DNA of 5,617 bases. It comes from Acidimicrobiia bacterium (GTDB lineage: Bacteria; Actinomycetota; Acidimicrobiia; Spongiisociales; SHLN01). Each line of letters begins with the position of its first letter. Position 1 is the stretch's first letter. Below the pieces are notes generated by a model that was not told where the DNA came from, searched no databases, and saw only the letters and a program-made list of their open reading frames with translations. A program made the translations under genes and the position numbers. Shown one piece after another: positions 1 to 5,437 of this stretch. The stretch covers positions 1 through 5,617 of the forward strand of contig JABDOU010000073.1 in NCBI GenBank assembly GCA_013043085.1. The letters run 5' to 3'.

Positions 1-1
1 C

Positions 2-70
2 GACAACCTCCGCCACCGCCCCTTGATGGGTGGCGGCGCAGTTGCAGGTCAATGGAAAGCGCTGCCATGA
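2..70 (+). CDS. C-terminal tail of an unidentified upstream gene (partial)
   Basis: This frame is open from the left edge and ends with TGA at 68-70. It gives a 22-residue tail that begins DNLRHRP and ends QWKALP. The stop overlaps the ATG at 67 as ATGA, the same junction used at 981-984 and 4922-4925. That overlap is the main reason to think the tail is real. Too little is present to name a family. It would be the gene before the acyltransferase in the same transcript. The frame of the next gene is also open to the left edge, so a longer acyltransferase N-terminus is the competing reading. Confidence 0.5.
   Translation, partial: DNLRHRPLMGGGAVAGQWKALP
54..59 (+). promoter_or_regulatory. ribosome binding site deciding the acyltransferase start
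   Basis: GGAAAG lies 7 nt before the ATG at 67. The in-frame ATG at 52 has no purine-rich site in front of it. Together with the ATGA overlap, this favours starting at 67. Confidence 0.5.
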
Positions 71-984
71 CGCTCAATGCCACCGTCGATTGGTCCGTGA
101 AACAGTGGGAACTCACTGCGTCTGCCCAGGCCGTCGGCCCGTTTGTCAGGGCTGGCTTTCTCAAGGCATGGTGGTCGTCGTTTGGAACACCGGATGAGCC
201 GCTCGAGGTAGTGGTCGACGACACCGGGCTTGTCCCATTGTGGCATACCGTGGATGCGATTCGATTTGCCGGAGATCCGGACCTCACCGACTATCACGCA
301 CCGCTCGGCATCGACGGATCTCAATTGCTCGTCGACTTTGTGCTATCGAGGTCTCGCGGGACCTCATATGTATTCGATTCGATGCCGGAAGAGGCAGCAA
401 GCTCGATTGCGGCATTCTTCTCGTATCAGGGTGTTGACGTTGAGCCTCAACAGCACGCGGTCGCGATGCGATTGGCACTACCGATCTCGTTCGACGAGTA
501 CCTGATGTCGATCGGCAAGAAGCAACGGCACGAGATGCGACGCAAGGTGCGTCGATTTGCTGAACAGCTCGGCGACCCCATCCTGACCGAGGGTGATGCT
601 TTCGACGACCTCGAGCTCTTCTTCTCGTTCCATCGTCAAGCTGAAGGCGACAAGGGGACGTTCATGACGGAGACAAGAGCGGACTTCTTCCGTGAGCTGT
701 TGAAGATCGACGGTGCCAGGCTGGATGTCTTGCGTGACGGCAGCGGGGAGCCTGTCGCGGCATCGTTCGGTTTCGTTGATGCTGATGCCTACTACCTCTA
801 CAACAGCGCATATGATCCCGCCAAAGCTGACACCTCGCCAGGGATTGTGATGTTGAGCATGTTGATAGAGCAGGCGATCGGCCACGAGCGCCGCTGGTTT
901 GATTTCCTCAAAGGGGACGAAACGTACAAGTACCGTCTGGGAGCCGAGGAGCGTCCCCTCTATCAGGTTTCCGGGATCCAATGA
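67..984 (+). CDS. BioF2/FemAB-like GNAT acyltransferase
   Basis: Predicted cytoplasmic acyltransferase of the Acetyltransf_6 (BioF2-like, CelD/FemAB-related) group, 305 residues from ATG 67. An in-frame ATG at 52 would add five residues. Two family hallmarks are visible. A basic helix at about residues 148-168 reads IGKKQRHEMRRKVRR and follows an N-terminal half of mixed alpha/beta type. The C-terminal signature FDFLKGDETYKYRLG lies near residues 279-293. Between them, SPGIVMLSMLIEQAI resembles the helix before the last strands of the GNAT fold. Members transfer acyl or aminoacyl groups in envelope, polysaccharide or small-molecule pathways, and the substrate cannot be read here. The gene is coupled by ATGA to the MshA homologue downstream, so a role in mycothiol or a related glycoside is an attractive inference. 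It does not look like MshD, the usual mycothiol acetyltransferase, in these motifs. Family call is firm, function open. Confidence 0.82.
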   Translation: MTLNATVDWSVKQWELTASAQAVGPFVRAGFLKAWWSSFGTPDEPLEVVVDDTGLVPLWHTVDAIRFAGDPDLTDYHAPLGIDGSQLLVDFVLSRSRGTSYVFDSMPEEAASSIAAFFSYQGVDVEPQQHAVAMRLALPISFDEYLMSIGKKQRHEMRRKVRRFAEQLGDPILTEGDAFDDLELFFSFHRQAEGDKGTFMTETRADFFRELLKIDGARLDVLRDGSGEPVAASFGFVDADAYYLYNSAYDPAKADTSPGIVMLSMLIEQAIGHERRWFDFLKGDETYKYRLGAEERPLYQVSGIQ

Positions 985-2222
985 TCGAGTCGGTCGCGTA
1001 CGTTTCGTACCACACGAGCCCGTTGCTGCAGCCCGGTATCGGTGATGCCGGGGGTATGAACGTGTACGTCGACGAGCTCGCAAGGACGATGACCGGGCGT
1101 GGGATAACTGCAGACGTATTCACGCGCTGCACCGATCCCGGGCTCCACGATGTGATCGAGGTCGTGGATGGCTACCGGGTCATCCACATCGACGCCGGTC
1201 CCTGCGAACCCCTGAGCACGGCCGACCAGGCCCCCTATGTTGCAGAATTCGCAGCCGGCGTGCAGGCCTGGGTCGACGAGGACGAGGTGACGTACGACGT
1301 CGTCCATTCGCATTACTGGCTGAGCGGTTGGGCAGGTGTTCTTCTGAAGGAGCGCTGGGGGATACCGCTGGCTCATTCCTTTCACACGCTCGGCAGGATC
1401 AAGGATCTGTCCAGACGTCCTGACCAGGCGCCGGCGTCACTGATGCGCATCGGTACCGAGGACAAGGTGATCGAAATGGCCAACTGTGTCATCAGTTCGA
1501 CCATGTTCGAACACGACGATCTCGTGCAGCACTACGGCGCCAGCCTCGAAGCTCTTTGTGTGTCACCGCCCGGGGTCAATCATGACGTCTTTGCTCCGGG
1601 TAGCCGCAATGATGCTCGCGAAGGTCTCGGCATCGAGTTCGGTCCCATTCTCCTGTTCGTCGGCCGGATCCAGCCCCTCAAGGGCGTCGACGTTGCCATC
1701 GAGACCCTCGCCGTTCTACGCGATCAGCATCCCACCGCTCGGCTCGTGGTCGTCGGCGGTCCGAGCGGGCCCGAAGGTGAAGCTGAACTCGCTCATGCCC
1801 GATTGCTTGCTGCCAAGCGAGGGGTGGGCAACGAAGTGGTGTGGAAAGAACCCCAGCCTCACGATGATCTGGTTGAGCTCTATCAGGCGGCCGACGTTCT
1901 ACTCATGCCGTCCAGGAGCGAGTCGTTTGGTCTCGTCGCCGCAGAAGCTCAAGCCAGCGGCCTCCCGGTCGTTGCCGCTGACGTCGGCGGTCTCGCACAC
2001 GTGGTTGCTCATGAGAAATCCGGCATCCTGGTCGACGGTTGGAACCCTGTGAGCTTCGCAGCCGCGATCCATCGAATCCTGGAGGACGAGGCGTATGCGG
2101 AGTCCCTGGCCAAGGGCGCCATCGCTCATGCAGATCAATTCTCCTGGGACGCAACGGCCGATCGTCTCATGGAGCTCTACGAGGGCATCAGGGCTGCAAG
2201 TGAACTCGACACAGCTGGCTGA
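981..2222 (+). CDS. mshA: D-inositol-3-phosphate glycosyltransferase MshA
   Basis: GT-B fold retaining glycosyltransferase (family GT4) of 413 residues, the usual MshA length. MshA joins GlcNAc from UDP-GlcNAc to inositol phosphate, the first step of mycothiol synthesis in the cytoplasm. Visible motifs include the N-terminal loop GIGDAGGMNVY (19-29), HSHYWLSG (109-116), FHT (134-136), and R229 and K234 in FVGRIQPLKG. E314 and E322 form the EX7E motif in SESFGLVAAEAQASG. Counting against the Corynebacterium glutamicum enzyme from memory gives a constant offset of two. Thus Y112, T136, R156, R229, K234, E314 and E322 match Y110, T134, R154, R231, K236, E316 and E324. The lysine K78, which holds the acceptor phosphate, falls on Thr80. 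The start ATG overlaps the upstream TGA. A related GT4 enzyme with another acceptor is the alternative, because of that change. Confidence 0.85.
   Translation: MIESVAYVSYHTSPLLQPGIGDAGGMNVYVDELARTMTGRGITADVFTRCTDPGLHDVIEVVDGYRVIHIDAGPCEPLSTADQAPYVAEFAAGVQAWVDEDEVTYDVVHSHYWLSGWAGVLLKERWGIPLAHSFHTLGRIKDLSRRPDQAPASLMRIGTEDKVIEMANCVISSTMFEHDDLVQHYGASLEALCVSPPGVNHDVFAPGSRNDAREGLGIEFGPILLFVGRIQPLKGVDVAIETLAVLRDQHPTARLVVVGGPSGPEGEAELAHARLLAAKRGVGNEVVWKEPQPHDDLVELYQAADVLLMPSRSESFGLVAAEAQASGLPVVAADVGGLAHVVAHEKSGILVDGWNPVSFAAAIHRILEDEAYAESLAKGAIAHADQFSWDATADRLMELYEGIRAASELDTAG
2190..2193 (+). promoter_or_regulatory. ribosome binding site inside mshA for the YbjN gene
   Basis: AGGG lies 6 nt before GTG 2200, within the last codons of mshA. 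The two in-frame ATGs further upstream would add residues unlike the family, so this site decides the start. Confidence 0.5.
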
Positions 2223-2616
2223 CCTTGCCAGGACATGGCACGCAGACCCGGATTCTGGTGTGGTTGGTATCGATCTTTCGCGAGAAGGCTGGGTGGGAGT
2301 TCGCTTCGAACAAACGGTTCGGGACTTCACGACCATCTGGTTCACGGTCGGCGAGCTGACGGTTGCATACGAGGCTTACCTGTCGCCTCCTCCCAGGGTC
2401 AATGGCGAGCAGGTGTATGAGTTGTGTCTCAAGCGGAACGCCTCCTACTGGTTGGCGCACATCGCGATCGACCGGCACGGCGATCTCGTGATCAGGGGGC
2501 AGTTTCCTGTGGCCGATGCGGATGAAGACAAGTTCGATGATGTGCTCGGTGTCGTCTACGAGCTCGTCGAGTTGACCTTTCGGCCGGTGGTCCGCATGGG
2601 ATTCGAGCGAACCTAG
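2200..2616 (+). CDS. YbjN-domain protein (Rv0487-like)
   Basis: Small soluble protein of 138 residues from GTG 2200, related to the YbjN family, whose fold resembles type III secretion chaperones. No enzymatic activity is known for the family. Recognisable parts are FTTIWFTVGELTVAYEAY in the first half, YELCLKRNASYW (about residues 76-87), the strand pair DLVIRGQFPV, and the C-terminal helix FDDVLGVVYELVELTF. They recall mycobacterial Rv0487, which also follows mshA directly. The start overlaps mshA by 23 nt and has an AGGG site 6 nt upstream, which argues for translational coupling. In-frame ATGs at 2131 and 2095 lie deep inside mshA and give an atypical N-terminus, so they are less likely. 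Conserved linkage suggests a role near mycothiol metabolism or MshA stability; this is inference. Family confidence is good, function unknown. Confidence 0.82.
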   Translation: MNSTQLADLARTWHADPDSGVVGIDLSREGWVGVRFEQTVRDFTTIWFTVGELTVAYEAYLSPPPRVNGEQVYELCLKRNASYWLAHIAIDRHGDLVIRGQFPVADADEDKFDDVLGVVYELVELTFRPVVRMGFERT

Positions 2617-2709
2617 GCAGGGGAAACCGACCAGCCAGCGATTGCGGTGGGGGCCAGTCCGGTGTGCCATCTGTTGTTTGACGAAACGCCAAAGCGGGTA
2701 CGAGCAACT

Positions 2710-3063
2710 ATGGACACCATGAACATCTTGAAAAGAATCGCTGCAGGCCTGGTGGCAGGGGCCGTGGCCTTTTATAGCGCTCTCTATCTGATCATCTCCT
2801 TGCAAGACGCCGGGCTGGATCTGCCCGAGTGGACGCCGATCGCGCTCCTCGGGGCCTCTGGCTTCGCCGGGACGTTGGTTGTTGCTGCCATGGCGGAGGT
2901 TCAAGCGACTCGCGTGGTGGTGTATGCGTTGCTGGGTCTGGTAACAGGGCTTGTAGCAGGCTGGCTGTCTACACAGATCTCTGCAATGGACGGGCTCGAA
3001 TGGTGGATGGCGGCCAGTGTTGTAATCATTTCCATCGCTGCTTTATCCACCGCAAGCGACTGA
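2710..3063 (+). CDS. small four-helix membrane protein, unknown function
   Basis: Predicted integral membrane protein of 117 residues. Four hydrophobic stretches fit transmembrane helices at about residues 10-31, 43-62, 68-88 and 98-114, with short loops and an N-terminal MNILKR segment of positive charge. Two helices are glycine/alanine-rich (LVAGAVAF, LVTGLVAGW), as in small helix-packing proteins. I do not recognise a family. The start is uncertain. ATG 2710 and ATG 2719 are both possible with weak ribosome sites, and a GTG at 2647 would add a non-hydrophobic extension that looks unneeded. The gene lies 93 nt after the YbjN gene on the same strand, so it could be the last gene of that operon or have its own promoter. 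TTGACG at 2678-2683 is a good -35 match, but I see no matching -10. Length, hydrophobicity and gene order support a real gene. Confidence 0.6.
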   Translation: MDTMNILKRIAAGLVAGAVAFYSALYLIISLQDAGLDLPEWTPIALLGASGFAGTLVVAAMAEVQATRVVVYALLGLVTGLVAGWLSTQISAMDGLEWWMAASVVIISIAALSTASD

Positions 3064-3093
3064 CCACCTCAACCAACCACCTCACGCATGGAG

Positions 3094-3142
3094 TTCCAGC
3101 GACCGGGAATTCCAACGACCGGGAAATTCCAACGACCGGGAA
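3094..3142. repeat. three tandem 16-17 nt repeats
   Basis: The unit TTCCAACGACCGGGAA occurs at 3110-3125 (plus one A) and 3127-3142. A copy with one change (TTCCAGCGACCGGGAA) lies at 3094-3109. Each unit begins TTCC and ends GGAA, so the junctions create palindromes such as GGAATTCC. The array lies between two convergent genes and runs into a CCGGTC that pairs with GACCGG of the last unit (3134-3139 with 3143-3148). There are no spacers, so it is not a CRISPR array. It may be a protein-binding array, a terminator accessory or a slippage-made minisatellite. Confidence 0.8.
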
Positions 3143-3154
3143 CCGGTCGGGCGG

Positions 3155-3170
3155 CCAGAGCTTGCTCTGG
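3155..3170. terminator. possible bidirectional hairpin terminator
   Basis: CCAGAGCTTGCTCTGG is a perfect 7-bp inverted repeat with a 2-nt centre (in practice a 6-bp stem with loop CTTG). GACCGG at 3134-3139 can also pair with CCGGTC at 3172-3177 outside it. The hairpin sits between the ends of two convergent genes, at 3063 and 3210, where a terminator is expected for both. Neither side has a T-run, so it would be a non-canonical hairpin-only terminator of the sort proposed for actinobacteria. Confidence 0.45.
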
Positions 3171-3209
3171 TCCGGTCACAGGTTCCTTGTGCGGCCCTCC
3201 TCTACCGGC

Positions 3210-4103
3210 CTATACACGGACGAGCAGAGATGCCACGATTCCGCCGTCCGCTCGGCTCGAGATGGTCGCGAGCTGTTCGGACCAGCCGTCACGGAACACG
3301 TTGTCTGATGCGAGCGACAGCTGAGACAGATTGTTAGCGGAGCCAATGTACCGGTCGTCCTGATACACGACCTGACAGTCAGCTTCTGGCAGCGCCAGTT
3401 GTGACGTCTTGATTGCGTTTGCACTGGACGATACGGCATCGAGCGATTCGTACACCTCGAAATGTGCATGTGGCCAGCGGCCCCGGTAGCACCCTGGAAA
3501 GATCGACGTGAAGGTGATTCGTCCCGAAGAATCTGTCTCCTGGGCGCCCCGCAGATAATTCTGGTCAGTCACCTCATAGACCGAGTACCGTCCATCAGCA
3601 GTGCAGTGCCACAGATAGACGACCGCACCTGCCAACGCAGTTCCGTTTTCAGCTTCGACGATTGTCATTTCAATATTGAGAGGGACTCCGGCCGCCGTGC
3701 CGGTGAGAGAACCGAAACTCGAGGTGAGGTCAGCCCGAATGGCGCCGTCATCGGTCAGGACGTTCGGACCGTTCGATCCGTCTGCTGGAAATGGTCCGGC
3801 GCTCTCGTCCGGAATCTCGACTCCCGGGGTCGGGGCGCCGGTTGTCGCAGAAGCAATTGTCGTTGAGGTCTGCTGAGGCGTAACTGGAGAACCGACGCCG
3901 GTTTGTACCGGCGGCGTGGTCGCAGGTGTTCCGGTCGTCGATACCGCTCTCCCATCGATGCCGCATGCGGCGAGCAACGCCCCGAGACTGGCACCGCCGA
4001 GCCACTTCATCGCATCTCGTCGATTCAAGAGAAAGGGCAGATCGCGTGTGAGTCCCCCGAAATCCTCGTGGTCAGGTTGACTCCCATGATTGTTGTTTGT
4101 CAT
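3210..4103 (-). CDS. exported intradiol ring-cleavage dioxygenase-like lipoprotein
   Basis: Predicted non-haem Fe(III) intradiol dioxygenase related to protocatechuate and catechol dioxygenases, 297 residues. The N-terminus holds a twin-arginine pair (R28-R29 in NRRDAMKWLGG), a hydrophobic stretch and a lipobox LLAAC with Cys47. Export by Tat and lipid anchoring on the outer face of the membrane are therefore likely. A Thr/Pro-rich linker (about 48-95) follows. The catalytic domain starts near IPDESAGPFPADG (97-109). The four expected iron ligands are present: Tyr173 in DGRYSVY, Tyr206 in GCYRGRW, and His212 and His214 in WPHAHF. The ring substrate cannot be read; extracellular lignin-type or other aromatics are plausible by analogy with exported Streptomyces relatives. 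ATG 4103 is chosen because GGAG lies 5 nt upstream; GTG 4121 has no such site. The gene follows the DUF2017 gene by 82 nt and is probably transcribed separately. Confidence 0.87.
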   Translation of the reverse strand: MTNNNHGSQPDHEDFGGLTRDLPFLLNRRDAMKWLGGASLGALLAACGIDGRAVSTTGTPATTPPVQTGVGSPVTPQQTSTTIASATTGAPTPGVEIPDESAGPFPADGSNGPNVLTDDGAIRADLTSSFGSLTGTAAGVPLNIEMTIVEAENGTALAGAVVYLWHCTADGRYSVYEVTDQNYLRGAQETDSSGRITFTSIFPGCYRGRWPHAHFEVYESLDAVSSSANAIKTSQLALPEADCQVVYQDDRYIGSANNLSQLSLASDNVFRDGWSEQLATISSRADGGIVASLLVRV

Positions 4104-4108
4104 ATGAG

Positions 4109-4112
4109 CTCC
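4109..4112 (-). promoter_or_regulatory. ribosome binding site of the dioxygenase gene
   Basis: On the minus strand GGAG (4112 to 4109) precedes the ATG at 4103 by 5 nt. It selects this start over the in-frame GTG at 4121. Confidence 0.6.
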
Positions 4113-4185
4113 GATCGACACTGGTGCAAGTTACAAACATCTCCTGAGAACAACCTGGGTTTGGATCGTTTGTAGCGAGGAGGGT

Positions 4186-4638
4186 TCAGAGTGCGGCTGA
4201 TAACGCCTGCACCAGCGAACTCTGTACGTATCCGAGCGTGGCGATGATCGGAGCGACAGGGCCGGTCGTGTCCGTCTCCCAACTCGAATCGTTGATTCCT
4301 GCTCGTGCGGCAAGTGCGAGCCGGGCATCACCAATGACCTTCACCCAGGCCTCTGCTTCCTGGATTGTGAGTATTTGACCTTTGCGATAGTCGGCAAGCG
4401 AGTCGGCGAACGTTTGCCGGTCCAGTTCGCGCATGGAGGCAAGTTGCGGTCCCGCGAATTCTTCGTAATCGGACTGGGCGTCAACGTCGTCGACATAGGC
4501 CATCGGCTGCAATCTGGTGGCGGCTGGATCGCCGGGTTGTTCTCCGACCGATTCGAGCAAGTCGGGGAGGCCCTCGAGGAACTTCGCCAGTTGCCTTGGG
4601 AGCTTGAGCTGCACGCCGGAGTCCACGAGTTTGAACAT
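4186..4638 (-). CDS. DUF2017 family protein
   Basis: Soluble, mostly helical protein of 150 residues that matches the actinobacterial DUF2017 family, whose biochemical role is not established. Family-like segments are DPAATRLQPMAYVDD (about 37-51), YEEFAGPQLASMRELDR (about 57-73), and the C-terminal W-containing stretch EAWVKVIGDARLALAARAGI (about 94-113). The gene follows clpS in many actinobacteria (Rv1332 after clpS in M. tuberculosis). Here its ATG shares one base with the clpS stop (TGATG), with AAGG 7 nt upstream. Such tight coupling suggests the two proteins work together, perhaps around Clp-dependent proteolysis; this is inference. A longer reading from further upstream only overlays clpS in another frame and is rejected. 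A GTG directly before the ATG (4641) is an equivalent start. Confidence 0.85.
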   Translation of the reverse strand: MFKLVDSGVQLKLPRQLAKFLEGLPDLLESVGEQPGDPAATRLQPMAYVDDVDAQSDYEEFAGPQLASMRELDRQTFADSLADYRKGQILTIQEAEAWVKVIGDARLALAARAGINDSSWETDTTGPVAPIIATLGYVQSSLVQALSAAL

Positions 4639-4925
4639 CACTCGACCTTTTCGATCGTGGCCCAGAGACCGTGATGATGGAGCCGATGACAGTCGATCTC
4701 GGCCTTCTCTCTCGGACCGCTGAACACCACAGACCGGCCTTCGTTGTGTACTTCGAGCATCAGTCGGGTGGCCTTTTCTTCCGAGTAGCCAAACAGCTTC
4801 TGGAACACGTAAACGACGTAATCCATGAGGTTCACCGGATCGTCCCACACAACAACGTTCCATGCTCGATCGAGATCTATGTCTACTTCTGATTCTGGCT
4901 GCTTGACCGGTGCCGCGATCGTCAT
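4638..4925 (-). CDS. clpS: ATP-dependent Clp protease adaptor ClpS
   Basis: ClpS binds the N-domain of a Clp ATPase (ClpC or ClpA) and hands over proteins with destabilising N-terminal residues. It acts in the cytoplasm. The 95-residue length is typical. After a short flexible N-terminus (1-21) comes the core: WNVVVWDDPVNLMDYVVYVF (22-41), QKLFGYSEEKATRLMLEVH (42-60), a strand pair ending in FSGPREKAEID, and a final HHHGLWATIEKVE. A gapless comparison with E. coli ClpS, made from memory, places D28-D29 at the N34-D35 positions and H60 at H66. The pocket is thus of the actinobacterial type. The start ATG overlaps the stop of the HTH gene as ATGA, and its own stop overlaps the DUF2017 start. 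All three are therefore probably translated from one message. Very secure call. Confidence 0.96.
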   Translation of the reverse strand: MTIAAPVKQPESEVDIDLDRAWNVVVWDDPVNLMDYVVYVFQKLFGYSEEKATRLMLEVHNEGRSVVFSGPREKAEIDCHRLHHHGLWATIEKVE

Positions 4926-5140
4926 GTTCGTTCCGCTATCTCAATGGAACGGGAACGCTGATCGTTGAGGTATGTCTCGAAGTCGGTTGTGCTTATCCGC
5001 CACTCGCGGCCGAACTTGACGCCTGGCAGGTCACCGGAACGAATCATGCGGGTCACGACATACGGTGAGACGTCCATGTATTCGCAGATGTCGGCGACCG
5101 ACAGCCACTCTTTCGAGATGTTCAGCGCGATTCGCTCCAT
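4922..5140 (-). CDS. small excisionase/MerR-type helix-turn-helix protein
   Basis: Protein of 72 residues made almost entirely of one HTH_17-type winged-helix domain, as in excisionase-like and BldC-like DNA-binding proteins. EWLSVADICEYMDVSPYVVTRMI (11-33) carries the two helices of the HTH. RSGDLPGVKFGREWRIS (34-50) is the typical turn and wing, and DFETYL closes the domain. A basic tail follows. No integrase, transposase or phage gene is near, so a mobile-element excisionase is unlikely; a chromosomal transcription regulator fits better. The ATG has GGAAG close upstream (5148 to 5144). The stop overlaps the clpS start by ATGA, which makes it the first gene of the clpS operon and a candidate autoregulator of it. 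A weak promoter reading (TTGCGA, 17 nt, TACTCT on the minus strand, 5177 to 5149) would give an almost leaderless message. Confidence 0.85.
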   Translation of the reverse strand: MERIALNISKEWLSVADICEYMDVSPYVVTRMIRSGDLPGVKFGREWRISTTDFETYLNDQRSRSIEIAERT

Positions 5141-5169
5141 GTGCTTCCAGAGTATGAGATGAGGCGGTT

Positions 5170-5188
5170 GCTCGCAAGGGAAGCGAGC
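5170..5188 (-). promoter_or_regulatory. 6-bp inverted repeat upstream of the HTH gene
   Basis: GCTCGC (5170-5175) and GCGAGC (5183-5188) are perfect inverted arms around a 7-nt loop. The element ends 29 nt before the HTH start codon on the minus strand. It could be an operator for the HTH protein, with half-sites roughly one turn apart, or a 5' leader hairpin. Position and symmetry are seen; function is inferred. Confidence 0.4.
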
Positions 5189-5235
5189 TCGGGATGCATG
5201 ATATACGCGACGTTGAATCGAAATGTTCGCCGTGA

Positions 5236-5317
5236 CGCGGCAGAGCCCGAGTAACCAGACGCCGATCCTGCACTTCCCCGGACAGAATCAGATTGGCTTC
5301 TCGGGCTCTGACTCGCG
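5236..5317. other. long foldable inverted repeat (possible leader RNA or small RNA)
   Basis: CAGAGCCCGAG (5241-5251) and CTCGGGCTCTG (5300-5310) form an 11-bp perfect stem. Outside it CGCG (5236-5239) can pair with CGCG (5314-5317). Inside it GCCGATC (5261-5267) pairs with GATTGGC (5291-5297), with one G-T pair, and CTG 5268-5270 pairs with CAG 5283-5285. The G-T pair is a G-U only if the plus strand is transcribed; in minus-strand RNA it would be a C-A mismatch. No T-run follows on either strand, so it is not a normal terminator. It lies about 100-180 nt upstream of the HTH-clpS operon and does not match a tRNA or any riboswitch I can recall. Confidence 0.5.
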
Positions 5318-5437
5318 CCAAGCTATGTCGGATGGTCGACCCGGGCAAGCGCACGAAGGGTGGCACATTTTCGCGCCAGAAGTGGTATTGACTACGTTGG
5401 GTCGTTGCATATCACTCTTTGCGCCCAAAATGGACCT

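Noticed and set aside
10..36. 8-bp inverted repeat CCGCCACC / GGTGGCGG as a terminator or operator
   Set aside because: It lies inside the probable coding tail of the upstream gene, has an 11-nt loop and no T-run, so it is more likely a codon-use coincidence.
2095..2199. Longer N-terminus for the YbjN protein from ATG 2095 or 2131
   Set aside because: It would lie wholly inside mshA and encode a Ser/Pro-rich stretch unlike the family; GTG 2200 has a ribosome site at the right distance.
3094..3142. Tandem repeats as a CRISPR array
   Set aside because: The units abut without spacers and are only 16-17 nt long; no cas gene is present.
4639..4863. Longer N-terminus for the DUF2017 protein
   Set aside because: It is the clpS gene read in another frame and is rich in Arg, Cys and Gly, unlike the family.
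4922..5140. HTH protein as an excisionase of an integrated element
   Set aside because: No integrase, att-like repeat, tRNA or phage gene is present, and the gene is translationally joined to clpS.
5241..5310. The 70-nt inverted repeat as a tRNA
   Set aside because: The stem is 11 bp and there is no T-loop GGTTCRA, no anticodon arm geometry and no CCA end.
5031..5366. Minus-strand open frame of 111 codons upstream of and overlapping the HTH gene
   Set aside because: It starts at a GTG with no ribosome site, overlaps the well-supported HTH gene out of frame for over 100 nt, spans the long inverted repeat and resembles no family I know. A frameshifted relic cannot be fully excluded.
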